Source: Pseudomonadota bacterium (lineage in GTDB: Bacteria; Desulfobacterota; Desulfobulbia; Desulfobulbales; DAOVYS01). From it: a stretch of 5,113 nucleotides of DNA. The stretch lies in NCBI GenBank assembly GCA_030635485.1, contig DAOVYS010000204.1, positions 1 through 5,113 on the forward strand, read 5' to 3'. Positions 1 through 5,113 of this stretch are shown in pieces. Numbering within the stretch: position 1 is the first letter of the stretch; the number at the start of each line of letters is the position of its first letter. A model generated the notes under the pieces. The model worked only from the letters and a program-made list of their open reading frames with translations, searched no databases and was not told the origin of the DNA. Both the position numbers and the translations under genes were made by a program.

Positions 1-831
1 AACCGAATAGCTCACCGGCAGCACCAGCATTCTCGCCAACGTGCCGTTCTGCCGTTCCCGCAGCAGGGAACCTGCCAGGGGAACCACAATAAAAAAAATA
101 CCAAACATGGCCCAGGCCGGCACATTCTGCTGAACCGCAGTCGGCATGAGTAGACCAACCCCTTGTTTCTGTTCCACAACCTGAATCAGTGGCCCGCCTA
201 TCTCTGATAAGTCAGGCAATGGCATATCAATGGTGGGCGCGGGGCTGTTCAATTTTGCGCCCTCCCCGATCCCTCGTGCACGCAGCTCAAACAATCCTTT
301 TACCACTTCACGCATCAGAGATTCCGTTTCCCAGCCCATTACAGCCAATCTGACGTTGCCGGTTATTGCCGATCTGAATCCGCCGCCCACTGACGGTTCA
401 AACAGTATGTTGATTTCCGTCCCCACAATCGGGACGGAAAGTTCCGGTTTCTCGCCTGACAGTATAATGTGTGCCTTATGACGCAACCCCTTGCGCAATT
501 TTTCCAGAGTACCTTCATGGATGATTATTCCTGCCTGAAATCCGCCGCCTTTAACCTCTTCCCAGGCTTGTTCACGGTTGTCACCATGATGAACAATAAT
601 TTTGGATGAGCTTTGTAAAACATCGGCAATATAGTCACCGAGTCCGCTCTGATCTTCATCAACCAGACAAATCTGCCAGTTACGCTCCCCCATAATCTTC
701 AGGGTATTATCCTGCACCAGCGTAATAACCAGCACCAGGACAGCCGGCATCACAAACAGAATCAGCATCCCGGCACGATCCCGCCACAGGATACGTAGTT
801 CCTTGTTGATGATTGCAATGAGTTCAGCCAT
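1..831 (-). CDS. ABC-2 type transporter permease, N-terminal part (runs off left edge)
   Basis: The minus strand is open from an ATG at 831 to the window edge, giving 277 codons with no stop; the C-terminal part lies outside. The N-terminus (MAELIAIINKELRILWRDR) is the usual amphipathic lead-in of ABC-2 permeases. One hydrophobic helix follows at about residues 21-40, then a large soluble, presumably periplasmic, domain of about 195 residues, then a second helix at about 239-257. The basic stretch RERQNGTLARMLVLPVS after it is characteristic of the family, where it faces the cytoplasm and the ATPase. This layout matches the ABC2_membrane_3 class of inner-membrane exporter subunits (drug, lipid or Na+ export). 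The substrate cannot be told. The partner ATPase is not in the window. No good Shine-Dalgarno precedes the ATG, but the N-terminus fits the family well and no in-frame ATG or GTG is seen close upstream. It follows glmL in the same direction after 115 bp. Confidence 0.88.
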   Translation of the reverse strand, partial: MAELIAIINKELRILWRDRAGMLILFVMPAVLVLVITLVQDNTLKIMGERNWQICLVDEDQSGLGDYIADVLQSSSKIIVHHGDNREQAWEEVKGGGFQAGIIIHEGTLEKLRKGLRHKAHIILSGEKPELSVPIVGTEINILFEPSVGGGFRSAITGNVRLAVMGWETESLMREVVKGLFELRARGIGEGAKLNSPAPTIDMPLPDLSEIGGPLIQVVEQKQGVGLLMPTAVQQNVPAWAMFGIFFIVVPLAGSLLRERQNGTLARMLVLPVSYSV

Positions 832-851
832 TACTATCGCACTATTTAGTA

Positions 852-882
852 TCCATCCGGAAATGCTACATTTCCGGATGGA
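852..882. repeat. Perfect 14-bp inverted repeat (hairpin) between glmL and the permease gene
   Basis: Arms at 852-865 and 869-882 are perfectly complementary (core CCATCCGGAAATG / CATTTCCGGATGG) around a 3-nt CTA loop. The element is downstream of the glmL stop and ends only 20 nt before the permease ATG. No T-run follows on either strand, so it is not a classical intrinsic terminator. It could be an operator for a dimeric repressor, an mRNA processing or stabilising hairpin, or a dispersed palindromic repeat. The structure is seen directly; its function is unknown. Confidence 0.8.
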
Positions 883-946
883 GCTATTAGAGACTTTAGG
901 GATTAGCTGCAGTTGTTGAAAAGTTACGTCGTGCCGGCTGAATTAT

Positions 947-2308
947 TCAGGTTTTCTTAAGCCCTTTAATCGCTGCTTCAACAGCTGCTTCGGGAAAAAT
1001 CAGCGAGGCATTGGCCAAGACGGGCCAATGATAGTCTTCATCTCTGTAGTAGGTGTATTTCCGTGGCACAAGCCGGCGTTGGCCTTTGTCTTTTGTCAGG
1101 GTAAAACCCTTCCTGAAAAAATCCTCTCCAAATTTGGAGAGATATCCTCCTGTCCCTATAATTTTCTTGATTTCGCGCAAATCCTTTCCGGTCTGCACCA
1201 GGCGTTCACCGTCCATTATAAATATCCGTTCCTGAACCCCGGCATGACGAATGACCGCAAGTGCAAAGCAGGCCGTGGCGAGAATGGAGTCAAAGCGCTT
1301 TTCCTTTTTGTCAATCGGCAGATAGGATGTGCTCTCTGATATCCGATCCACGAAGGCTTTGAATTCGTCATATGAGAACCCCTCGGTTTCCACCATTTTC
1401 CGGATCAGGGAATCAGCAGAGACAAGCGCGGATTGGGCCGTAACCCGCATGCCCAGATCAGCCTCTACGCTTCGCTTGTAATGCGGTTCCGGCAACCCCT
1501 TGAAAAGGACGCTGTCGGTCACTACCGCTTTGTTTGTAGAATAGAAATCCGTTGTGGCTCCACCCATGTCGATCAGGCAGAAATCACCAAAATCCGGTTG
1601 GATCTCTGCAACCAGCTGCACAAATTCAAGCATGGCCAGGGGGGTTGGGCGTGGCGGTTCGCCGGCCCTTTCCATCACTTCGTCCAGCCCTTTTCCTTTG
1701 ACAATCTCCCTTAAAAAGACATCGCGAATTGCCTCTTTGGCCGGAATCGTATTCGGACGGTCTATGGAAGGCAGAACGTTTTCCGTAATCGTGAACGTTT
1801 TTTTGTGAAGAATTTCCGCCAGTTCATCCTCCGCAGCTCGATTGCCGGCATAGATAATAGGACATTTGAGGCTGGATTTGGCCAGTTTGCGTGCGTTGTG
1901 CAGGGGATAGTCTTCATTCCCGCCATCTGTTCCTCCGGTCAGGAGAATAACATCCGGTTTCGTGTTTTCGATTTCGCGGATATCAGAGGAGGAGAGTTTG
2001 TAGGAAAATATATTGGTGACCCTCCCCCCGGCTGAAACCGCGGCTTCGCGCGCCATCTTCAGCGTGAGATCCGGGACAATGCCGATTGCGGTGATTGCCA
2101 GGCCGCCTTTTGCCGAAGATGAATAGGTTATCTTGGTTTCAGGAGGCGGCTCAAGATCGGACAGTACTTGAGCGAAGCCGTCGGCAAGCCGGTCTACCGT
2201 TGTCGGACGGATCGTGGTGCTGGCAACCTTAAGGCAGCCCTTTTCCATAACCAATAAGGCTCCCTTTGTGTAGGTTGAACCTATGTCAATGCTTACCACT
2301 CTTTGCAT
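947..2308 (-). CDS. glmL: Glutamate mutase accessory protein GlmL (MutL family)
   Basis: This 453-residue protein has the ASKHA ATPase fold signatures in order: phosphate-1 motif DIGSTYTKG at residues 8-16, a glycine-rich LTGGTDGG at 123-130, phosphate-2 motif LIDMGGATTD at 245-254, and adenosine-type motif IIGTGGYLSKFG at about 384-395. The segment SVEADLGMRV at about 280-289 is also typical. In clostridia the gene lies between the two glutamate mutase subunit genes. The protein is thought to act as an ATP-dependent chaperone or reactivase for the B12 enzyme; that role is inferred from fold and gene context. It looks full length. The start at 2308 is preceded by a perfect AGGAGG seven nucleotides away, inside the end of glmS, so the two genes overlap by 23 bp and are probably translationally coupled. 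Unusually, the next gene downstream is a transporter permease, not glmE. Confidence 0.93.
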   Translation of the reverse strand: MQRVVSIDIGSTYTKGALLVMEKGCLKVASTTIRPTTVDRLADGFAQVLSDLEPPPETKITYSSSAKGGLAITAIGIVPDLTLKMAREAAVSAGGRVTNIFSYKLSSSDIREIENTKPDVILLTGGTDGGNEDYPLHNARKLAKSSLKCPIIYAGNRAAEDELAEILHKKTFTITENVLPSIDRPNTIPAKEAIRDVFLREIVKGKGLDEVMERAGEPPRPTPLAMLEFVQLVAEIQPDFGDFCLIDMGGATTDFYSTNKAVVTDSVLFKGLPEPHYKRSVEADLGMRVTAQSALVSADSLIRKMVETEGFSYDEFKAFVDRISESTSYLPIDKKEKRFDSILATACFALAVIRHAGVQERIFIMDGERLVQTGKDLREIKKIIGTGGYLSKFGEDFFRKGFTLTKDKGQRRLVPRKYTYYRDEDYHWPVLANASLIFPEAAVEAAIKGLKKT

Positions 2309-2729
2309 TTTTGCGCCTCCTGGTAATGTCCTTTTTCAGTTGCGTCATTACTTTTTTCAGGTCGCAGTCAGGACGGAAGACCCGATCATATCCCATTGCC
2401 TTGAACTTTTTTTCTGTTTTGCGATAGTCACTCTTTCCAACAACCAGGTTTCCGCCGACGTAGAGGATTATGTTTTCGATACCGCGTTCGATGCAGCGGT
2501 CGCGAAGCCCCTCGCAGTCGATCTCGCCATGTCCGTAGAGTGAAGAAACGAGAATTGCCTGGGCGTTGGTTTCGATTGCCGCGTCAATGAATTCGTCCTG
2601 ACTAACCATCACACCCAGATTCACCACAACAAATCTTGCGTCTGAAAGCACTCTCTCCAGGATCTTGTTGCCCACGGCGTGACAATCCGCGCCGATTACT
2701 CCGAGAACAATGGTTGACTTTTTGCCCAT
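2286..2729 (-). CDS. glmS: Glutamate mutase sigma subunit (methylaspartate mutase S chain, B12-binding)
   Basis: This 147-residue protein is the small cobalamin-binding subunit of glutamate mutase, which with GlmE interconverts L-glutamate and (2S,3S)-3-methylaspartate by a radical carbon-skeleton rearrangement. The B12 signature D-x-H-x-x-G is present as DCHAVG at residues 15-20, with His17 as the expected lower cobalt ligand. SSLYGHGE (about 62-69) and the YVGGN loop (90-94) complete the Rossmann-like B12-binding domain. Similarity to clostridial GlmS/MutS extends over nearly the whole length. The C-terminus carries an extra basic tail (about 133-147, rich in Arg and Lys) that runs over the glmL Shine-Dalgarno. 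The ATG at 2729 follows a GGAG about 10 nt upstream and starts directly on the conserved N-terminal beta strand. It is probably co-transcribed with glmL. This glmS is unrelated to glucosamine-6-phosphate synthase, which shares the symbol. Confidence 0.95.
   Translation of the reverse strand: MGKKSTIVLGVIGADCHAVGNKILERVLSDARFVVVNLGVMVSQDEFIDAAIETNAQAILVSSLYGHGEIDCEGLRDRCIERGIENIILYVGGNLVVGKSDYRKTEKKFKAMGYDRVFRPDCDLKKVMTQLKKDITRRRKNAKSGKH
2316..2321 (-). promoter_or_regulatory. Shine-Dalgarno of glmL inside glmS
   Basis: On the minus strand this reads AGGAGG, seven nucleotides before the glmL ATG at 2308. It lies within the last codons of glmS. It fixes the glmL start and supports translational coupling of the two genes. 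Confidence 0.85.
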
Positions 2730-2760
2730 ACTGCATGGTCTCCAGTGATTGGTTACAGCC

Positions 2761-2790
2761 AGTATAATTGGTATCCGGCCGGGAACGCAA
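2761..2790 (-). promoter_or_regulatory. Candidate sigma-70 promoter of glmS-glmL
   Basis: On the minus strand a -35 like TTGCGT (2785-2790) and a -10 TATACT (2761-2766) are separated by 18 bp. Transcription would start near 2754, giving a leader of only about 25 nt before glmS. That is too short for a cobalamin riboswitch. The prediction rests on consensus match and position only. Confidence 0.5.
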
Positions 2791-2847
2791 CATTTTTGGA
2801 CGGATACAAGTCAGTCAGGATGCACTTATAAAAAGGCAGAGATGGTT

Positions 2848-2869
2848 AAAAAATTACTACGACGCAGTA
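2848..2869 (-). terminator. Candidate intrinsic terminator downstream of epmA
   Basis: Read on the minus strand, TACTGC-GTC-GTAGTA (2869 to 2855) forms a 6-bp stem with one G-U pair and a 3-nt loop. One A and then six Ts (2853-2848) follow. It lies about 45 nt after the epmA stop and about 60 nt before the proposed glmS promoter. The stem is short and weak, so termination may be partial and epmA may read through into glmSL. Confidence 0.45.
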
Positions 2870-2914
2870 GATCGGATTGCTATACCCTTTGGGTGCTTTT
2901 TACGACGCCATCAG

Positions 2915-3817
2915 TTACAATTCTTCCGGTGTAAAGGTTACAACATCGTCGATTGCAGAAGCCTCAAAAAGAATCATGGCAAGCCGGTCTATTCCAAGCG
3001 CTATCCCTGCTGATTCAGCCATTCGGCCGAGTTCTTCCAAAAATTTTTCCGGCATGGGGCCGGGTTTTTTGCCAAAATTTTTTATAGCCTCCCTCTCCTT
3101 TTCAAAACGCTGACGCTGTTCGGTCACATCTGTCAATTCTGAAAAGCCGTTGGCCACTTCAATTCCGCCTATGTACAGCTCAAAGCGTTCCGCGATATCG
3201 GGTTCGCCATGTTTCAGCCTGGCAAGGGACCCGAGTGAAGCCGGGTAGTCGTATAAAAAGGCAGGTTTTTTTATGCCGAGCCTGGGTTCCACATGAGTCA
3301 CCAGCGTCTCATCAAACTCGCCCCTTTTAAGGGCCTCATGAAGAGTGACAGGGGCAAATTTTTGAAAGGCCTTTTCCAGTGTGAGCCGTTCCCAAGTCGA
3401 ATTCAGCAAAACAGCGTTTCCTGAAACTCTAATGGTTTCCCCCGTACCAATGGCTTTGGCAGCGTGTTTAATAAGATCCTCGCATTCCGACATAAGGCCG
3501 GTATAATCGATTCCCGCCCTGTACCATTCCAGCATGGTAAACTCTGGGAGATGGCGACTCCCACGTTCATTGCGGCGGAAACATCTACAGATCTGAAATA
3601 TTTTTGTAGCTCCGGCAGCCAGTAACCTCTTCATGCAGATTTCAGGAGAGGTCTGAAGAAACCACCCGCCGGCCGGTTCAGGTTCAATGTGGGCCTCAGG
3701 CGCGAGTGCGGGATTTCGAATCGGGGTATCCGCTTCAAGATAACCGTTTTTAATAAAAAAATCGCGAATAGCCTGAAAAAGCGCGCTCCGCTGCTGAAGG
3801 GTTTTGATTGTGATCAT
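2915..3817 (-). CDS. epmA: EF-P lysine lysyltransferase (EpmA / GenX / PoxA family)
   Basis: The 300-residue protein is a stand-alone class II lysyl-tRNA synthetase-like catalytic domain without the N-terminal anticodon-binding OB domain, which is the hallmark of EpmA. Family members attach (R)-beta-lysine or lysine to a conserved lysine of elongation factor P, helping ribosomes through polyproline stretches. Motif 1 is around YLEADTP (26-32). Motif 2 runs over about 74-99 and contains FQICRCFRRNERG and PEFTMLEWYR. GIEVANGFSELTD (218-230) and motif 3 GIALGIDRLAMIL (271-283) match known EpmA closely. Length is slightly under the E. coli protein (325 residues), mostly from a shorter N-terminus and middle. 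The ATG at 3817 has no strong Shine-Dalgarno, yet it begins close to the conserved domain start. Neither efp nor epmB (the lysine 2,3-aminomutase) is in the window. Confidence 0.93.
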   Translation of the reverse strand: MITIKTLQQRSALFQAIRDFFIKNGYLEADTPIRNPALAPEAHIEPEPAGGWFLQTSPEICMKRLLAAGATKIFQICRCFRRNERGSRHLPEFTMLEWYRAGIDYTGLMSECEDLIKHAAKAIGTGETIRVSGNAVLLNSTWERLTLEKAFQKFAPVTLHEALKRGEFDETLVTHVEPRLGIKKPAFLYDYPASLGSLARLKHGEPDIAERFELYIGGIEVANGFSELTDVTEQRQRFEKEREAIKNFGKKPGPMPEKFLEELGRMAESAGIALGIDRLAMILFEASAIDDVVTFTPEEL

Positions 3818-3848
3818 ATGTGGATGGAAGGTAGAAGAGTGAAATGTG

Positions 3849-3878
3849 AATTTATTTTTTGCTTGAACCCTTATTCAA
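3849..3878 (-). promoter_or_regulatory. Weak candidate promoter of epmA
   Basis: On the minus strand TTGAAT (3873-3878) and TAAATT (3849-3854) are separated by 18 bp and sit about 30 nt upstream of the epmA start. The -10 matches consensus at only four of six positions in an AT-rich stretch, so this is a tentative call. Confidence 0.3.
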
Positions 3879-3887
3879 AACAGCTTG

Positions 3888-3896
3888 TGCTATAAT
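3888..3896 (+). promoter_or_regulatory. Candidate extended -10 promoter of the DUF4388 gene
   Basis: A consensus TATAAT at 3891-3896 is preceded by TGC, giving the extended -10 form TGnTATAAT. No clear -35 lies 16-18 bp upstream, which extended -10 promoters tolerate. Transcription would start near 3903 and leave a leader of about 110 nt before the gene at 4013. The leader shows no riboswitch I recognise. The site overlaps the upstream region of the divergent epmA promoter. Confidence 0.5.
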
Positions 3897-4012
3897 GTAA
3901 AATTAAAAGTGTTTAAAGTGAAAAAAAGACCTGATTTTATGGTAAGCAGTCAAAGACACGCGTGCGGATGGGCCGCTGATGAATTTTTACAAAAGAACAT
4001 GCTGGAGATATT

Positions 4013-4489
4013 ATGAATCTTAAGGGCGAATTTGAAAGTCTCTTTCTGTCCAGTATCCTTCAGCTTCTGTGCGATGAGCTAAAAACAGGCGTCCTTCAGG
4101 TGACAAACGGAAAAAAAAAGAGCAGGGTCTTTTTTAAAAAGGGAACGATTGTCTATGCTACCAGTTCACAGAAAGAAGCCCACCTCGGCTATATCTTGAA
4201 GAGTAATGGAATATTGTCGGATGAACAACTTCAGAAATGCATGGCGTCTGCCAGGGAAAAGAAACAGGCATTTGGCAAAATTCTTGTGGATAATGGTTAT
4301 ATCTCCCTGGGTGCATTCAAAAAATACAACCATAAGCAGGTTGAAGAAATTCTTTACACCATGCTCCTTTGGAAAAAAGGGAAATTTGAGTATATAGATA
4401 CCGAATTGAATCTGCAGGCTATGGTCTTGACCCGGTTGAACACAATAAAACTCATTTTAGAGGCATCGCGCCGTGCAGATGAAATGTAG
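4013..4489 (+). CDS. DUF4388 (PATAN-like) domain protein with GspE-N/MshEN-like middle segment
   Basis: A 158-residue soluble protein with no signal peptide or membrane helix. Residues 1-52 (LKGEFESLFLSSILQLL, then GVLQV and FFKKGTIVYATSS) are the typical start of DUF4388, a beta-rich domain found in many deltaproteobacterial and cyanobacterial regulators. The end EEILYTMLLWKKGKFEYID (111-129) is the matching final part of the same domain. Between them, residues about 57-98 form two short copies of an LG-x-IL-x(3)-G-I/Y-I/L-S pattern (LGYILKSNGILS and FGKILVDNGYIS), resembling the N-terminal domain of GspE/PilB/MshE ATPases. The family is linked to signalling and often sits near response regulators, Roadblock proteins and small GTPases; no molecular function is established for this protein. 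A GGAG five nucleotides before the ATG supports the start. It converges on the Roadblock-like gene at 4582-4932. Confidence 0.82.
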   Translation: MNLKGEFESLFLSSILQLLCDELKTGVLQVTNGKKKSRVFFKKGTIVYATSSQKEAHLGYILKSNGILSDEQLQKCMASAREKKQAFGKILVDNGYISLGAFKKYNHKQVEEILYTMLLWKKGKFEYIDTELNLQAMVLTRLNTIKLILEASRRADEM

Positions 4490-4542
4490 ATGTAACTATT
4501 CAGCAGCACTCCATAGGGAGGCGATCAGGTTGCCTTACGTAA

Positions 4543-4576
4543 ATTCGTACCCATGGTGAACGGTTATGTTACGAAT
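4543..4576. repeat. Inverted repeat between the two convergent genes
   Basis: ATTCGTA (4543-4549) and TACGAAT (4570-4576) form a 7-bp inverted repeat with a 20-nt loop. It lies between the stop codons of the convergent genes at 4489 and 4582. A palindrome TTACGTAA (4535-4542) adjoins it. There is no clear T-tract, so a bidirectional terminator is only a guess. Confidence 0.35.
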
Positions 4577-4581
4577 ACACT

Positions 4582-4932
4582 TCAATCACTTTTCAAACAC
4601 GCATGTCTCTTTCTTGAAAGACCTTGAATAAATTCTATAATCGTATTTACCATGAGGTCAACGTCGATGCCGGCCTGCAGCAGCACCCCCAGGTAGTAGT
4701 TTCCCACGGGGAAAATACAATAATTCCCCCTGTTCCCCAGCGAAAAAACAAAATAGGTAAATCGAGCCTTCTCTATTTCATCGCAGTTTAAACCACAGGC
4801 AAGCACCATTTTTGCCAGTGATTCGGGCTGTTCCGTATTATGACTTGCTATTGTTCCGTCGTTTTTGACCAGTACATAATGCGCTACGCCCTTGATTTCG
4901 ACAATTCTTGCAAAATCACTGAGCGTTGCCAT
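4582..4932 (-). CDS. Roadblock/LC7-like domain protein
   Basis: A 116-residue cytoplasmic protein that fits the Roadblock/LC7 fold. An N-terminal helix (about 2-13) is followed by a strand with a type-I turn, HYVLVKNDGTIASHN (18-32), a helix (about 36-48), strands FVFSLG and NYCIFPVGNYYLGVLLQ (61-86), and a final helix (about 90-106). Single-domain bacterial members such as MglB dimerise and act on Ras-like GTPases as activators or scaffolds, so a role in a GTPase or polarity/motility circuit is plausible but not shown. The match is by fold pattern, not by close identity to a named protein. The ATG at 4932 has AAGGA nine nucleotides upstream and an in-frame TAG two codons before it (4936-4938), which bounds the start. 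It faces the DUF4388 gene tail to tail; in related bacteria these two families often occur together. Confidence 0.72.
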   Translation of the reverse strand: MATLSDFARIVEIKGVAHYVLVKNDGTIASHNTEQPESLAKMVLACGLNCDEIEKARFTYFVFSLGNRGNYCIFPVGNYYLGVLLQAGIDVDLMVNTIIEFIQGLSRKRHACLKSD

Positions 4933-4949
4933 GATCTAAAATCCTTTTA

Positions 4950-4965
4950 ACGAATGGCTGTTCGT
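4950..4965. repeat. Short inverted repeat upstream of the Roadblock-like gene
   Basis: ACGAA (4950-4954) and TTCGT (4961-4965) form a 5-bp stem with a 6-nt loop, directly upstream of the AAGGA ribosome binding site of the minus-strand gene. It is small and could be chance. Confidence 0.35.
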
Positions 4966-4998
4966 GTCCCGCACTACACATCCCAGATGGCGACTAGG

Positions 4999-5022
4999 AC
5001 TGCCCTTTACCCATAAGGCAGT
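4999..5022. repeat. Hairpin with an 8-bp stem and one bulged base
   Basis: ACTGCC-C-TT (4999-5007) pairs with AAGGCAGT (5015-5022) around the loop TACCCAT, leaving one bulged C. No U-tract follows directly on either strand, so it does not look like a standard terminator. Confidence 0.55.
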
Positions 5023-5081
5023 GCATGGATAATTTCTATTGTTCCCCCGAGCACAGAGGGCGTCTAGCTTGTGCGCCTCAG

Positions 5082-5095
5082 CGCTCGGCCGAGCG
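5082..5095. repeat. Perfect 14-bp palindrome
   Basis: CGCTCGGCCGAGCG is a perfect self-complementary sequence with no spacer. It lies near the right edge in the GC-richer stretch upstream of the Roadblock-like gene. It could be a protein-binding site or part of a larger repeat cut by the window edge. Confidence 0.6.
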
Positions 5096-5113
5096 ATCAA
5101 CAAATAGGTACAT

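Larger units (their letters stand above)
4939..5112 (-). other. Region upstream of the Roadblock-like gene: no confident gene; open frame and several inverted repeats
   Basis: On the minus strand one frame is open for 58 codons from the window edge and ends at the TAG (4936-4938) just before the Roadblock-like start, in the same frame as that gene. The translation (for example ARGNNRNYPC, WVKGSPSRHLG) resembles no domain I know and looks more like translated non-coding DNA. The stretch appears richer in GC than its neighbours and holds at least three inverted repeats, listed separately. It may be a structured leader, a dispersed intergenic repeat, or the 3' end of an upstream gene. No convincing promoter for the Roadblock-like gene was found. 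Confidence 0.35.

Noticed and set aside
230..481. Plus-strand open frame of 83 codons inside the permease region
   Set aside because: It is antisense to the permease coding sequence, which is open for 277 codons with a clear family pattern. The product has no known motif.
938..950. Palindrome CTGAAT-T-ATTCAG overlapping the glmL stop codon
   Set aside because: It is short, with a 1-nt centre that cannot form a proper loop, and lacks a T-run in the direction of glmL transcription. Probably chance.
1028..2035. Several plus-strand open frames across the glmL region
   Set aside because: They lie antisense to a gene with strong family motifs, lack any recognisable domain and have no ribosome binding sites; they are shadows of glmL.
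2884..2900. Plus-strand hairpin ACCC-TTT-GGGT followed by CTTTTT, terminator-like
   Set aside because: The stem is only 4-5 bp and no plus-strand gene ends nearby, so there is nothing for it to terminate.
2730..2914. A cobalamin riboswitch upstream of glmS, expected for a B12-dependent enzyme
   Set aside because: No B12-box-like sequence was seen. The best promoter leaves only about 25 nt of leader, and the whole intergenic region is short for this riboswitch class.
3903..4012. A cyclic di-GMP (GEMM) riboswitch before the DUF4388 gene
   Set aside because: The conserved GEMM core elements are not found in the leader.
5070..5113. GTGCGCC as a possible 5' end of a group II intron
   Set aside because: Only the first seven bases match. 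The sequence after it does not resemble known intron 5' regions, and no reverse transcriptase or domain V is visible.

Overview
The window looks like chromosomal DNA of an anaerobic, moderate-GC, Gram-negative bacterium, most likely a Desulfobacterota (former deltaproteobacterial) lineage. This is inferred from the mix of genes: B12-dependent glutamate mutase genes (typical of anaerobes), an EpmA/GenX-type EF-P lysyltransferase, and a DUF4388 (PATAN-like) protein beside a Roadblock/LC7-like protein, a pairing common in that group. There are no rRNA or tRNA genes, no CRISPR array, and no recognisable transposase or phage gene.

Layout. Positions 1-831 (minus) hold the N-terminal 277 codons of an ABC-2 type exporter permease that runs off the left edge. 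A perfect 14-bp hairpin (852-882) lies just upstream of its start. Next come glmL (947-2308, minus) and glmS (2286-2729, minus), overlapping by 23 bp and probably translationally coupled, with a candidate sigma-70 promoter at 2761-2790. An intergenic stretch carries a short hairpin plus U-tract that may terminate epmA (2915-3817, minus). The 195-bp divergent region 3818-4012 has candidate promoters in both directions. A DUF4388-type protein is encoded on the plus strand (4013-4489), convergent with a Roadblock-like gene on the minus strand (4582-4932). The last 180 bp hold no confident gene, but contain several inverted repeats and one minus-strand frame that stays open to the window edge.

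How the genes fit together. GlmS is the small B12-binding subunit of glutamate mutase (L-glutamate to (2S,3S)-3-methylaspartate). GlmL is the ATPase-like accessory protein encoded between the two subunits in clostridia. The large catalytic subunit gene glmE is not next to them here; a transporter permease takes its place. EpmA would lysylate elongation factor P, but neither efp nor epmB is in the window. The DUF4388 and Roadblock-like proteins are probably small regulatory or scaffold proteins of signalling or small-GTPase circuits; no GTPase is in view. Nothing here is clearly a new system. The points most worth following are the glmE-less glmSL pair, the MshEN-like insert in the DUF4388 protein, and the structured region at the right end.
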